Source of the DNA: an uncultured Subdoligranulum sp.
GTDB lineage: Bacteria; Bacillota_A; Clostridia; Oscillospirales; Ruminococcaceae
Assembly (NCBI GenBank): GCA_900772715.1
Contig: CAAGRN010000234.1
Coordinates: 1-10,590, forward strand
DNA: 10,590 nt
Reading direction: 5' to 3'
A program made the position numbers and the translations under genes. Shown here in pieces: positions 1 through 6,373 of the stretch. Under the pieces are notes generated by a model. The model ran no database searches, was not told the origin of the DNA, and saw only the letters and a program-made list of their open reading frames with translations. Each line of letters opens with the position of its first letter. The first letter of the stretch is position 1.

Positions 1-70
1 ACTACAAAAAGCTGCCCGAGCGGTACGAAAACGCCCGCGTGGTGACCTACAACGGCGGGGTCAATTTTTC
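1..70. repeat. Inverted-repeat arm: fold-back copy of 447-516
   Basis: Position n in 1-70 equals the complement of position 517-n at 69 of 70 sites; the single difference is at base 60 (G where a perfect copy would have T). Read on the plus strand, frame 3, it encodes the glycosyltransferase stretch YKKLPERYENARVV and then runs out of frame with any gene to a stop at 111-113. The arm ends exactly where the minus-strand glycosyltransferase loses its family sequence. This looks like a fold-back (snap-back) junction with a 376-base loop, at the very end of the supplied sequence. It may be a contig-end artefact. Confidence 0.9.
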
Positions 71-1645
71 CACATCGTTGAAGGCAACGGTGAACGCTTC
101 GTCCAAGCCGTGAACGGCATCGTACACGGCGGTGCGCACCAGCAGGCAGGCTGCCGTCACGGCGGAGTAATCCTGCACGGTTGCCAGCCGGAACATATAC
201 CCGCTGCCGCCGCGCTTGTGGTACTTGTGGCTATGCCCGGCGTAGCCGCCCAGCCCCGTGACCACACCGGCGTGCTGCACGGTGTCGTCGGGGTAGTACA
301 GCATTGCGCCGCAGATGCCCACGCCGGGCTGGCTGCACTCGCCCACCATCTGGGTAAGCCAGTCGCCGTTAAGCACCTCGACGTCGTTGTTCAGCAGCAG
401 CAGATACTGCCCGTGTGCGTACCTGCGTGCAAAATTGTTGATGGCAGAAAAATTGAACCCGCCGTTGTAGGTCACCACGCGGGCGTTTTCGTACCGCTCG
501 GGCAGCTTTTTGTAGTAGGCAAAGGTTGCCGGGTCGGCGGAGTTATTCTCGACAACCAGCACCTCAAAGCTCTCGTAGGTGGTTTTGGCGTACAGGCTGT
601 GCAGGCATTTTTCCAAATCGTCGATGTGGTCCTTGTTGGGGATCAGGATCGACACCAGCGGCTGCGGCTCGTCGATTTGCCAGCGTATATGGCAGGTGCC
701 GGGGAACTTGCCCGCTTCCACCGTGCCGCGGCGTCCGGTTGCCGCCAGATGATCCGCCACCGCCTTTTGCGCCGCCGCCACCACATAGGGCTTGGCGTCG
801 GTGCCGCTGCTGGTGGACGCCGCGTGTACCCGCCAATAATACAGCACCTGCGGGATATGCAGGGGCTTGGCGGCGGGGTCACGGCGCTGCATTTCGTCGA
901 TGATACGCAAAAACAAATCGTGATCCTGCGCACCGTCGCACGCCGGGCGCTCACCGCCCACCGCTTCAAACAGTTCCTTTTTAAACACGGCGAGATGGCA
1001 GATGTAGTTGACCGCCATCAGGTATTCGGGCGCGTAGTCGGGCTTAAAATGCCCGACCTTGGGTCGCTCGGGGGATTTTTCAAACAGGGCTTCGTCGCTG
1101 TACACAAAGTCTGCGCCGGTTTCTGCCAGCAGCTTGCCCGCGCAGTAGACCGCGTGGGGGGCTAACATATCGTCGTGGTCCGCCAGTGCCAGGTAGGTGC
1201 CGGTCGCCAGCTTGGCGGCGGCGTTGGTGTTGGCGGAGATGCCCTTGTTTTCGATTTTGGTGTAGACAATGCGCGGCTCGCCGGCGGCGTATTCCCGCAC
1301 GATGTCCGCGACCTTGGCGTGGTCGGCATCGCTGGCATCCGCCAGCACCAGCTGCCAGTTGGGGGCAGTCTGCCCGATGACGCTTTCCAACAATTGGCGC
1401 AGGAAATTTTCCGGCGTGTTGTACAGCGGTGTCAGGATGCTGATGGTGGGGAAATTCTGCGCCGCCGCGTCCTGCCGCTGGGTTTGCAGGGTTTCTTTGC
1501 TTGGCAGGTAGCGCGCCTTTTTGCCCAGGAACCGGCGTTTACAAAAGCCCGCCGCACGAGATGCCATGGCACCCACGCCCTGCTCCCGGGTAAGGGTGCA
1601 GGCGTAGCCGAACAATTCCTTGATTCGTTTGGATTTTTGACTCAT
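47..1645 (-). CDS. Two-domain GT2 family glycosyltransferase, 3' end chimeric
   Basis: Predicted cytoplasmic sugar transferase for a surface glycan. After an N-terminal segment of about 65 residues, the first GT2 (GT-A fold) domain has LTPLYNTPE (71-79), the metal-binding DHDD (156-159) and GAQDHD (238-243). A second GT2 domain starts near 330 with SILIPNKDH (332-340), LLNNDVEV (417-424) and FNDV (522-525). Two GT2 domains in one chain suggest a processive or dual-linkage enzyme, but donor and acceptor cannot be read from sequence. The start is ATG at 1643-1645 with GAGGAG at 1651-1656. The paralog at 2164-4017 follows YNDV with DYCLKLW and about 70 further residues. Here FNDV is followed by EKLTPPL and a stop, all from the fold-back repeat at 1-70, so the native C-terminus is missing. 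The N-terminal 525 residues look intact. Last gene seen of the leftward operon. Confidence 0.88.
   Translation of the reverse strand: MSQKSKRIKELFGYACTLTREQGVGAMASRAAGFCKRRFLGKKARYLPSKETLQTQRQDAAAQNFPTISILTPLYNTPENFLRQLLESVIGQTAPNWQLVLADASDADHAKVADIVREYAAGEPRIVYTKIENKGISANTNAAAKLATGTYLALADHDDMLAPHAVYCAGKLLAETGADFVYSDEALFEKSPERPKVGHFKPDYAPEYLMAVNYICHLAVFKKELFEAVGGERPACDGAQDHDLFLRIIDEMQRRDPAAKPLHIPQVLYYWRVHAASTSSGTDAKPYVVAAAQKAVADHLAATGRRGTVEAGKFPGTCHIRWQIDEPQPLVSILIPNKDHIDDLEKCLHSLYAKTTYESFEVLVVENNSADPATFAYYKKLPERYENARVVTYNGGFNFSAINNFARRYAHGQYLLLLNNDVEVLNGDWLTQMVGECSQPGVGICGAMLYYPDDTVQHAGVVTGLGGYAGHSHKYHKRGGSGYMFRLATVQDYSAVTAACLLVRTAVYDAVHGLDEAFTVAFNDVEKLTPPL
447..516. repeat. Inverted-repeat arm: parent copy inside the GT2 gene
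   Basis: This is the native copy of the 70-base segment repeated in inverted orientation at 1-70. Here it lies in the second GT2 domain of the minus-strand glycosyltransferase and encodes the residues around YYKKLPERYENARVV and GGFNFS (about 377-400). The reading frame continues normally on both sides, and the paralogous glycosyltransferase has the same arrangement at this place, so this arm, not 1-70, is the original. Confidence 0.88.
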
Positions 1646-2162
1646 AGCAGCTCCTCATAAAAGCAATCATTTTGCCACGTTGGGGGTTCGTGTCGATATA
1701 CTGCCAAATTCTGTCGTAACCGTGCGCTGTACGTACTACATGGTCGTGAAAGGACTTTTGCCATACACTCTGCCCGATTTGCTTGGCAACCGCGCCCTTA
1801 TACTGCTGTATGATCCGCGGGATCGTAGGGGCGAGCATTGCTCGCCCGCCCTGCTCACTTTCCAGCAGCAGCAATATATGAATATGGTTAGGCATCACTG
1901 CATATTTTTCCAACGTGATCCCGGGATAAATGTGGGGAATCTGCAAAATTGCCTGTTCGGCGATTTCGCCCCAAGGTGTCAGCCGCGGGCTAGGCTGCGG
2001 GCGAGCAATGCTCGCCCCTACACACGCTTCCCATTCTGTGGGCGTTTGCCAGAAAATTTTGCAGCGGTTTTTTGTGCAGATCGTGATAAAATAGGCACCG
2101 TTTTGGGCATAGTCGTAGAATTTCAGGCGGTTCGGTTTGCGCCTTGACAGCTTCGTATCCAT
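1539..2162 (-). CDS. REP-associated tyrosine transposase (RAYT, Y1_Tnp/IS200-like), C-terminus frameshifted
   Basis: A single-strand DNA transposase of the HUH class. From ATG at 2160-2162 it begins MDTKLSRRKPNRLKFYDY, then NGAYFITICTKNR (21-33), the HUH motif MPNHIHIL (90-97, His93 and His95), QQYKGAV with the probable catalytic Tyr121, and FHDHVVR...YDRIWQYIDTNP near 138-160. This is the usual RAYT order, and the core looks intact. RAYTs normally continue NPxRW; here the frame reads NPQRGKM and runs 100 bases into the next gene to a stop at 1539. One extra base near 1675-1680 would restore NPQRWQNDCFYEELL and a TGA at 1642-1644. An upstream in-frame ATG at 2276 lies inside the preceding gene's coding tail and adds low-complexity sequence, so it was rejected. 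Two REP-like palindromes lie within the coding sequence. RAYTs are thought to mobilise REPs; activity here is unknown. Confidence 0.87.
   Translation of the reverse strand: MDTKLSRRKPNRLKFYDYAQNGAYFITICTKNRCKIFWQTPTEWEACVGASIARPQPSPRLTPWGEIAEQAILQIPHIYPGITLEKYAVMPNHIHILLLLESEQGGRAMLAPTIPRIIQQYKGAVAKQIGQSVWQKSFHDHVVRTAHGYDRIWQYIDTNPQRGKMIAFMRSCYESKIQTNQGIVRLRLHPYPGAGRGCHGISCGGLL
1825..1849 (-). repeat. REP-like palindrome, copy 1
   Basis: A 25-base element whose core is GGGCGAGCA, one T, TGCTCGCCC, giving a 9-bp perfect stem (1829-1837 with 1839-1847), preceded by GTAG. It is an exact reverse complement of the element at 1997-2021. It lies in the transposase reading frame between the HUH motif and the catalytic tyrosine, where it encodes GGRAMLAPT. 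A second small palindrome, GATCC-GCG-GGATC, abuts it at 1812-1824. RAYT genes are typically associated with REP palindromes, which supports the assignment. Confidence 0.8.
1997..2021 (+). repeat. REP-like palindrome, copy 2 (inverted)
   Basis: This is the exact 25-base reverse complement of 1825-1849, again with a 9-bp stem around GGGCGAGCA/TGCTCGCCC. In the transposase frame it encodes VGASIARP, in the linker between the ICTKNR strand and the GEIAEQ helix. That linker looks longer than is usual for the family, consistent with an in-frame insertion. The copies are 147 bp apart and bracket the HUH motif codons. Confidence 0.8.
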
Positions 2163-2163
2163 C

Positions 2164-4017
2164 TTACCGCAGACTGAAGTTTTCGACCTTGTTGGTGAAG
2201 TGGGGGTTGTAGTAGGGGTCGTAATTGTCGATATACGGCTGATATTTTTCGTAGAAGTTTGCCTTTTCGCGCTCATAGCGCTTGGCGTTTTCGCTCAGGG
2301 TGTCCAGCCCGCGGCTGCGGCTTTCGTAGTGGATCGCCTGCGCCAAGGGGGTATAGACGTTCAGAAGTCCCTTTTGCCACAGCTTCAGGCAGTAGTCCAC
2401 GTCGTTGTACGCCACGGCAAACTTTTCCTCGTCCAGACCGCCCATTTCACGGTAGAGCGCGGTTTTTGTCATCAGGCAGGCACCGGTCACCGCCATAAAA
2501 TCCTGCGTGGTGACAAGGCGGTACATATCGCCCACCGCGTCGGCGGGGTGTCCCTTGTGGCTGTGTCCCGCGCTGCCGTTGATGCCCATAATGACACCCG
2601 CGTGCTGAATTTCGTTGTCAGGGTAAATCAGCTTGGCACCCACGGCACCCACGTCGGGGCGCTGGCTGTAGCTGAGCAGCTCCCGCAAAAAGTCCTGGGA
2701 GGTAACCTCGATATCGTTATTCAGCAGCAGCAGCTGTTCGCCGTTGGCGAACTGTGCGCCAAAGTTATTGATGGCAGAAAAATTGAATTTCCCTTGATAG
2801 CGCACCACGCGGCAGTTGGCAAATTTTTGCGGAATTTCCGCGTAGTAGCGTTCGGTTTCGGGGTCGGTGGAGTTATTTTCAATGACCAGCACCTCAAAAT
2901 TGTCGTAGCCTGCATTTTGATACAGGCTCGTCAGGCAGCGGTCCAGATCGTCCGTGTGGTCCTTGTTGGGGATCATCACGGTAATCAGCGGATGCCCCGT
3001 CAGCTCGTAGTGCAGCTGAAACGCGCCCGGTGCGCCGGGAATGGCGTGGGCCTCGCCCTGCAGCCCGACGCGCTGCAGGTGGGCGTTGATGGCGCGCTCC
3101 CCCGCTGCGATGGCGTAGGGCTTGGCGTCCATCGTTTGGGCGGTGGAGCCGGCAGCGGCGCGCCAGACGTACAAACTCTTTTTGATGTGATGGATTTTTG
3201 TTGCTTTTTCGGTCAGGCGCAGAATCAGATCGTGATCCTGTGCGCCGTCATATTCCGGGCTTTCGTAGGCGCCCGCCGCGTCCAGCAGCTTGCGGCTGAA
3301 CACCGCCAGATGGGTGATGTAGTTGACCCCGCGCAGGTAATCGGGCGCAAAATCGGGCTTAAAATGGTAACCGCCCAGCTGCTTGAAATCGTCCGAGAGG
3401 ACAATTTCGTCACTGTACAGAAAATCCGCGCCCGTCTGCTGAATCGCCTTGACCACATCGTACAGGGCGTTGGGGTAGATCACATCGTCGTGGTCCAGCA
3501 GGGTCAGATATTCGCCGGTGGCGACCGCAAAGCCTTTGGTGGTGTTGGCGGCAATGCCGCCGTTTTCGATTTTGCGGTAGACAAAGCGGGCATCCTTTTG
3601 CGCCAGCGCCGCCGCCTTGGCTGAAACCTCCGCGTGGGCGGCATCGCTGGCGTCCACCAGCACCAGCTGCCAGTTGGTGTAGGTCTGCTTGCGCACGCTG
3701 CCGGTCATCTGCTTAAAATACCGCGCAGGTGTGTTAAAAAGCGGCACCACAATGCTGATGCAGGGTCCCTGCAGGTTTTCGGCGCGCTGGGCGCGCAGTT
3801 CCTTTTTTAAGGGGATATCCACCTTGTCGCGCCAGCTGACCTTATGCACGGCCAGCCCCACGCGAAAGCGCACATCGCGCCACATCTGCTCGGCGCCCTG
3901 CTCGCGCAGGATGGCTGCGGTGCGCCCCAAAACGCTGCGCAGGTGCGCGGGGTTTGCCAAGCGCCCCGCCATTTTTAAAAGGTTGTCACGCTCAGGCTTT
4001 TGACGGTCGTTTGCCAT
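2164..4017 (-). CDS. Two-domain GT2 family glycosyltransferase
   Basis: A complete 617-residue paralog of the glycosyltransferase at the left end of the window. A segment of about 85 residues precedes GT2 domain 1, which has SIVVPLFNTP (88-97), VDASD (121-125), DHDD (175-178) and GAQDHD (258-263). GT2 domain 2 starts near 344 with ITVMIPNKDH (345-354), LLLNNDIEV (430-438), QHAGVIMG (471-478) and YNDVDYCLKLW (538-548). There is no signal peptide or membrane helix, so it is probably cytoplasmic or peripheral, building a polysaccharide on a carrier before export by the adjacent ABC transporter. Linkage specificity cannot be inferred. It starts 5 bases after the ATPase stop, with GAGGAG in the ATPase tail as ribosome binding site. 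Its TAA is separated by one base from the transposase ATG. Both domains keep their acidic motifs, so it may be bifunctional. Confidence 0.93.
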   Translation of the reverse strand: MANDRQKPERDNLLKMAGRLANPAHLRSVLGRTAAILREQGAEQMWRDVRFRVGLAVHKVSWRDKVDIPLKKELRAQRAENLQGPCISIVVPLFNTPARYFKQMTGSVRKQTYTNWQLVLVDASDAAHAEVSAKAAALAQKDARFVYRKIENGGIAANTTKGFAVATGEYLTLLDHDDVIYPNALYDVVKAIQQTGADFLYSDEIVLSDDFKQLGGYHFKPDFAPDYLRGVNYITHLAVFSRKLLDAAGAYESPEYDGAQDHDLILRLTEKATKIHHIKKSLYVWRAAAGSTAQTMDAKPYAIAAGERAINAHLQRVGLQGEAHAIPGAPGAFQLHYELTGHPLITVMIPNKDHTDDLDRCLTSLYQNAGYDNFEVLVIENNSTDPETERYYAEIPQKFANCRVVRYQGKFNFSAINNFGAQFANGEQLLLLNNDIEVTSQDFLRELLSYSQRPDVGAVGAKLIYPDNEIQHAGVIMGINGSAGHSHKGHPADAVGDMYRLVTTQDFMAVTGACLMTKTALYREMGGLDEEKFAVAYNDVDYCLKLWQKGLLNVYTPLAQAIHYESRSRGLDTLSENAKRYEREKANFYEKYQPYIDNYDPYYNPHFTNKVENFSLR

Positions 4018-4022
4018 TGGTG

Positions 4023-4799
4023 TTACTCCTCGCTCTTTTTTGCCGGCATGGCGTCCTTTTTTTCAAAGCTGCGGTATTCCTTGGTCACCTCGGCGGTGGG
4101 TCCCAAGCGGCGCAGATGCCCGTGGTCCAGCCACGCCACCTTGTTGCACAGGCGCTCGATCTGTTCGATCGAGTGGCTGACCAGAATAACCGTGGTGCCG
4201 CCCGAAAGCAGCTCTGCCATACGCTTTTCGCACTTTTCCTGAAACAGAAAATCGCCCACGGACAGAATCTCGTCCGCGATCAGAATATCCGGTTTGGTGA
4301 TGGTCGCCACGGCAAACGCCAGACGCGCCACCATACCGGAGGAATAGTTTTTAAGCGGTACATCGAGGAAATCCTGCAATTCGCTGAATTCCACAATGTC
4401 GTCGAATTTTGAGTCGATGTACTTGGGGGTGTAGCCCAGCACGGTGCCGTTGAGGTAGATATTTTCGCGCGCGGTCAGATCCATATCAAAGCCCGCGCCC
4501 AGCTCGATCAGCGGGGCAATGGTGCCGTTGACGGTCACCTTGCCGGTGCTGGGCTTGTACACGCCGGAAATCACCTTCAGCAGCGTGCTTTTGCCGCTGC
4601 CGTTCAGACCGATCAGCCCGTAGAAGTCGCCGGGCATAATGTCAAAGCTGACATCATCCAAGGCGAAAAACTCGTCAAAGCGGATGCCGCCGTGCAGCAG
4701 TGCCACAAAGTATTCCTTCAGGCTTTCGTGACGTTCTTTTGCAAGGTTAAAGCGCATCGAAACATGGTCGATGGAAATAATCGGTTGTACCTCTGCCAT
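4023..4799 (-). CDS. wzt: Polysaccharide ABC exporter, ATP-binding subunit (Wzt/TagH type)
   Basis: The energy-coupling subunit of an ABC-2 exporter for a lipid-linked surface polysaccharide. Within 258 residues are Walker A GLNGSGKST (64-72), the ABC signature NYSSGM (151-156), Walker B ILIADE (172-177) and an H-loop histidine in VSHS (His209). LIELGAGFDMDLTARENIYLNG (98-118) is typical of the Wzt/KpsT/TagH branch, which exports O antigen, capsule or teichoic acid. Long Wzt proteins have an added C-terminal glycan-binding domain; this one stops about 45 residues past the H-loop with a charged tail and lacks it, so recognition of a specific chain terminus is not expected. ATG at 4797-4799 follows an AAGGAG ribosome binding site, 14 bases after the permease stop. 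It would pair with the permease immediately upstream. The exact exported polymer is unknown. Confidence 0.93.
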   Translation of the reverse strand: MAEVQPIISIDHVSMRFNLAKERHESLKEYFVALLHGGIRFDEFFALDDVSFDIMPGDFYGLIGLNGSGKSTLLKVISGVYKPSTGKVTVNGTIAPLIELGAGFDMDLTARENIYLNGTVLGYTPKYIDSKFDDIVEFSELQDFLDVPLKNYSSGMVARLAFAVATITKPDILIADEILSVGDFLFQEKCEKRMAELLSGGTTVILVSHSIEQIERLCNKVAWLDHGHLRRLGPTAEVTKEYRSFEKKDAMPAKKSEE

Positions 4800-4813
4800 T
4801 TTTGCGTTTCTCC

Positions 4814-5611
4814 TTACATATATAAAACGAACTTATCCTGATTTTTGCGGAACACATACACGCCCAGCCCCAAGCTGAGCGCCGCGCACACAAAGGGTAC
4901 CAGCAGCATATTGACGGTCAGCCCGCGCCCCCACATCACGCAGGAACGCACCGAGGTAATGTACCAGTAAATGGGGTTGAGGTTGATGACGGTCTGCATC
5001 CAGCCTTCCATCTGGGTGGGGTCGTAGAAGATGGCGCTGCCGTACACCAGCAGCGTACAGAAAACCTCCCAAATGTGCATAATATCGCGCACAAACACAT
5101 ACAGGGTGGACAAAATCAGCCCGATGCCAAGGCTGAACACAAACAGCATGGCAATGGGATACACCGCCAAAAGCACCGTGCGCAAGGAAATGTGCGACAG
5201 CGTAAGCAGCGCCACCAGCAGCAGCGCCACTAAGCTGAAGGCAAAGTTGACCAGCGCAAAGCAGCATTTTTCCAGCGGGAAAATATACTTAGGTATGTAC
5301 ACTTTGCGCAGCAGCGGACCGTTTTTCAGCACGCTTTCCATCGCCATGGTGGTGGACTCGCGGAAGAAGTTGAACACCAGCTGACCGATGATCAGAAACA
5401 GAGGGAAATCCTCAATGCCCTGCCCGCGCGCGTTGAACAGCGCCCCGAACACCGCCCACATTACCAGGCAGGTCAGCAGCGGGTTCAGCACGCTCCACGC
5501 AACGCCCAGCACGCTGCGGCGGTATTTGAGCTTGAAATCGCGGTTGATGAGGTTTTGCAAAAGATAGCGGTATTTCCAGAATCCCGCCCAGGTATTTTTC
5601 AGACTTTGCAC
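4814..5611 (-). CDS. wzm: Polysaccharide ABC exporter, permease (Wzm, ABC-2 family)
   Basis: Membrane subunit of the glycan exporter, 265 residues. The N-terminal amphipathic stretch NRDFKLKYRRSVLGVAWSVLNPLL (23-46) is the hallmark of ABC-2 polysaccharide permeases. Hydrophobic segments lie at about 36-58, 69-85, 115-137, 146-168, 177-195 and 233-254, giving the usual six helices. LNPIYWYI (211-218), just before the last helix, is also conserved in the family. The start codon is GTG at 5609-5611. Its ribosome binding site AAGGAG overlaps the stop of the upstream epimerase (9 bases between genes), which suggests translational coupling. Together with the downstream ATPase it forms a two-gene transporter moving undecaprenyl-linked or otherwise lipid-linked glycan across the cytoplasmic membrane. 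Confidence 0.92.
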   Translation of the reverse strand: MQSLKNTWAGFWKYRYLLQNLINRDFKLKYRRSVLGVAWSVLNPLLTCLVMWAVFGALFNARGQGIEDFPLFLIIGQLVFNFFRESTTMAMESVLKNGPLLRKVYIPKYIFPLEKCCFALVNFAFSLVALLLVALLTLSHISLRTVLLAVYPIAMLFVFSLGIGLILSTLYVFVRDIMHIWEVFCTLLVYGSAIFYDPTQMEGWMQTVINLNPIYWYITSVRSCVMWGRGLTVNMLLVPFVCAALSLGLGVYVFRKNQDKFVLYM

Positions 5612-5620
5612 GGCGGCTCC

Positions 5621-6187
5621 TTAGTATTTTTCAAAATATTCAAACTTCTGTTCGGCAAAGGGCGCATGCTCCTTGTCCTTGGCGCTGGTCTTATGCTCGC
5701 AGCCGCAGTCGGGCCACTGCACGTTGACGGTGGGGTCGTTGTAGGGGATGCCGCCCTCCGCCGTGGGGTCATAGACATCGGTGCATTTGTAGGTAAATTC
5801 TGCTACATCGCTCAAAACCAGAAAGCCGTGGGCAAAGCCCTCGGGGATCCAGAGCATCCGCTTATTCTCTGCCGAGAGGGTCGCGCCCACCCATTTGCCG
5901 AAGGTCGCGCTGTTCGGGCGGCAGTCCACGGCGACGTCAAAGACCTCGCCCATGGTAACGCGCACCAGCTTGCCCTGCGTGTGCTGCTTTTGGAAGTGCA
6001 GCCCGCGCAGCACGCCCTTGGTGGAGCGGCTCTGGTTATCCTGCACAAAGGGCTTGTCGATGCCGGCGGCAGCAAACTCACCGATGTGGTAGGTTTCCAT
6101 AAAATAGCCGCGGTCATCGCCGAAAACCGTCGGCTCGATGATCTGTACTTCGGGGATGTCGGTCTTGATAAAATTGAATTTACCCAT
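5621..6187 (-). CDS. rfbC: dTDP-4-dehydrorhamnose 3,5-epimerase (RmlC/RfbC family)
   Basis: This cupin-fold enzyme epimerises C3 and C5 of a dTDP-4-keto-6-deoxyhexose, classically on the way to dTDP-L-rhamnose. The 188 residues match the family length. DDRGYFMETY (24-33), VQDNQSRSTKGVLRGLHFQ (48-66) with the catalytic His64, Lys73 after the HTQG loop, VAVDCR (85-90), IPEGFAHGF (114-122), YKCTDVYDP (133-141) and TSAKD (167-171) are all present. The start is ATG at 6185-6187 with AGGAGG at 6196-6201. It is the first gene of the leftward operon, before the ABC exporter genes. The other rhamnose-pathway genes (rmlA, rmlB, rmlD) are not in the window, so rhamnose is likely but not proven; related 3-epimerases or other deoxysugar epimerases share these motifs. 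Confidence 0.92.
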   Translation of the reverse strand: MGKFNFIKTDIPEVQIIEPTVFGDDRGYFMETYHIGEFAAAGIDKPFVQDNQSRSTKGVLRGLHFQKQHTQGKLVRVTMGEVFDVAVDCRPNSATFGKWVGATLSAENKRMLWIPEGFAHGFLVLSDVAEFTYKCTDVYDPTAEGGIPYNDPTVNVQWPDCGCEHKTSAKDKEHAPFAEQKFEYFEKY

Positions 6188-6256
6188 GGGGTTTTCCTCC
6201 TACAATCGTATCCGGGCAGTGCCGGGTAGTATACTTTACATATCTATACAGGATAC

Positions 6257-6285
6257 ATTATACTCTACTTTGCCCGGTTGGGCAA
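6257..6285 (-). promoter_or_regulatory. Sigma-A type promoter of the rfbC-wzm-wzt operon
   Basis: On the minus strand, TTGCCC (6285-6280) and a perfect TATAAT (6262-6257) are separated by exactly 17 bases. This gives a leader of roughly 60 bases before the rfbC ATG, with AGGAGG at 6201-6196 spaced 8 bases from it. The -35 box sits in a small hairpin TTGCCC-GGTT-GGGCAA (6270-6285). No competing promoter was seen in this intergenic region for this direction. Confidence 0.78.
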
Positions 6286-6325
6286 GGGGTAAAATCTGCC
6301 CGGCGGCGGGATTTTGCCCCTTGCC
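6281..6325. promoter_or_regulatory. Inverted repeat covering both divergent -35 boxes (candidate operator)
   Basis: The arms 6281-6295 and 6311-6325 are 15-base inverted repeats with one mismatch (GGCAAGGGGTAAAAT against the complement of ATTTTGCCCCTTGCC) around a 15-base centre. They overlap the -35 boxes of both promoters, so one dimeric regulator bound here could control both operons. The motif TGCCCGG also occurs at 6271-6277 and 6297-6303, and inverted at 6212-6218. No regulator gene is in the window; the operator role is inferred from symmetry and position only. Confidence 0.55.
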
Positions 6326-6349
6326 GTATTGCCGCAACTGCTGTATAAT
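6321..6349 (+). promoter_or_regulatory. Sigma-A type promoter of the leg operon
   Basis: TTGCCG (6321-6326) and a perfect TATAAT (6344-6349) are separated by exactly 17 bases. Transcription would start near 6356, leaving a leader of about 55 bases before the aminotransferase ATG at 6412. The arrangement is the mirror image of the minus-strand promoter: each box pairs with its counterpart about position 6303. Confidence 0.8.
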
Positions 6350-6373
6350 GTAAGCGTATGATTATAAGTGTAA

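Noticed and set aside
110..1165. Long plus-strand open frame of 351 codons
   Set aside because: It lies fully antisense to the GT2 gene, has no family motif, and has the His/Val/Gly-rich make-up expected of a GC-rich shadow frame.
2163..2276. Upstream ATG extending the transposase by 38 residues
   Set aside because: The extension overlaps the GT2 coding tail in another frame and is low-complexity Thr/Ser-rich; RAYT homology begins just after the ATG at 2162.
2137..3624. Long plus-strand open frame of 495 codons
   Set aside because: It is antisense to the second GT2 gene, which has clear motifs throughout; this frame shows low-information, Val/Gly/Gln-rich sequence and no ribosome binding site that fits.
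6270..6285. Hairpin TTGCCC-GGTT-GGGCAA as a terminator
   Set aside because: Short 6-bp stem with no U-tract, and it lies upstream of both operons; it overlaps the -35 box instead.
6254..6352. Phase-variable invertible promoter
   Set aside because: The symmetric parts are the promoter boxes themselves, so inversion would leave both operons with equivalent promoters; no recombinase gene or clean terminal inverted repeats outside the promoters were seen.
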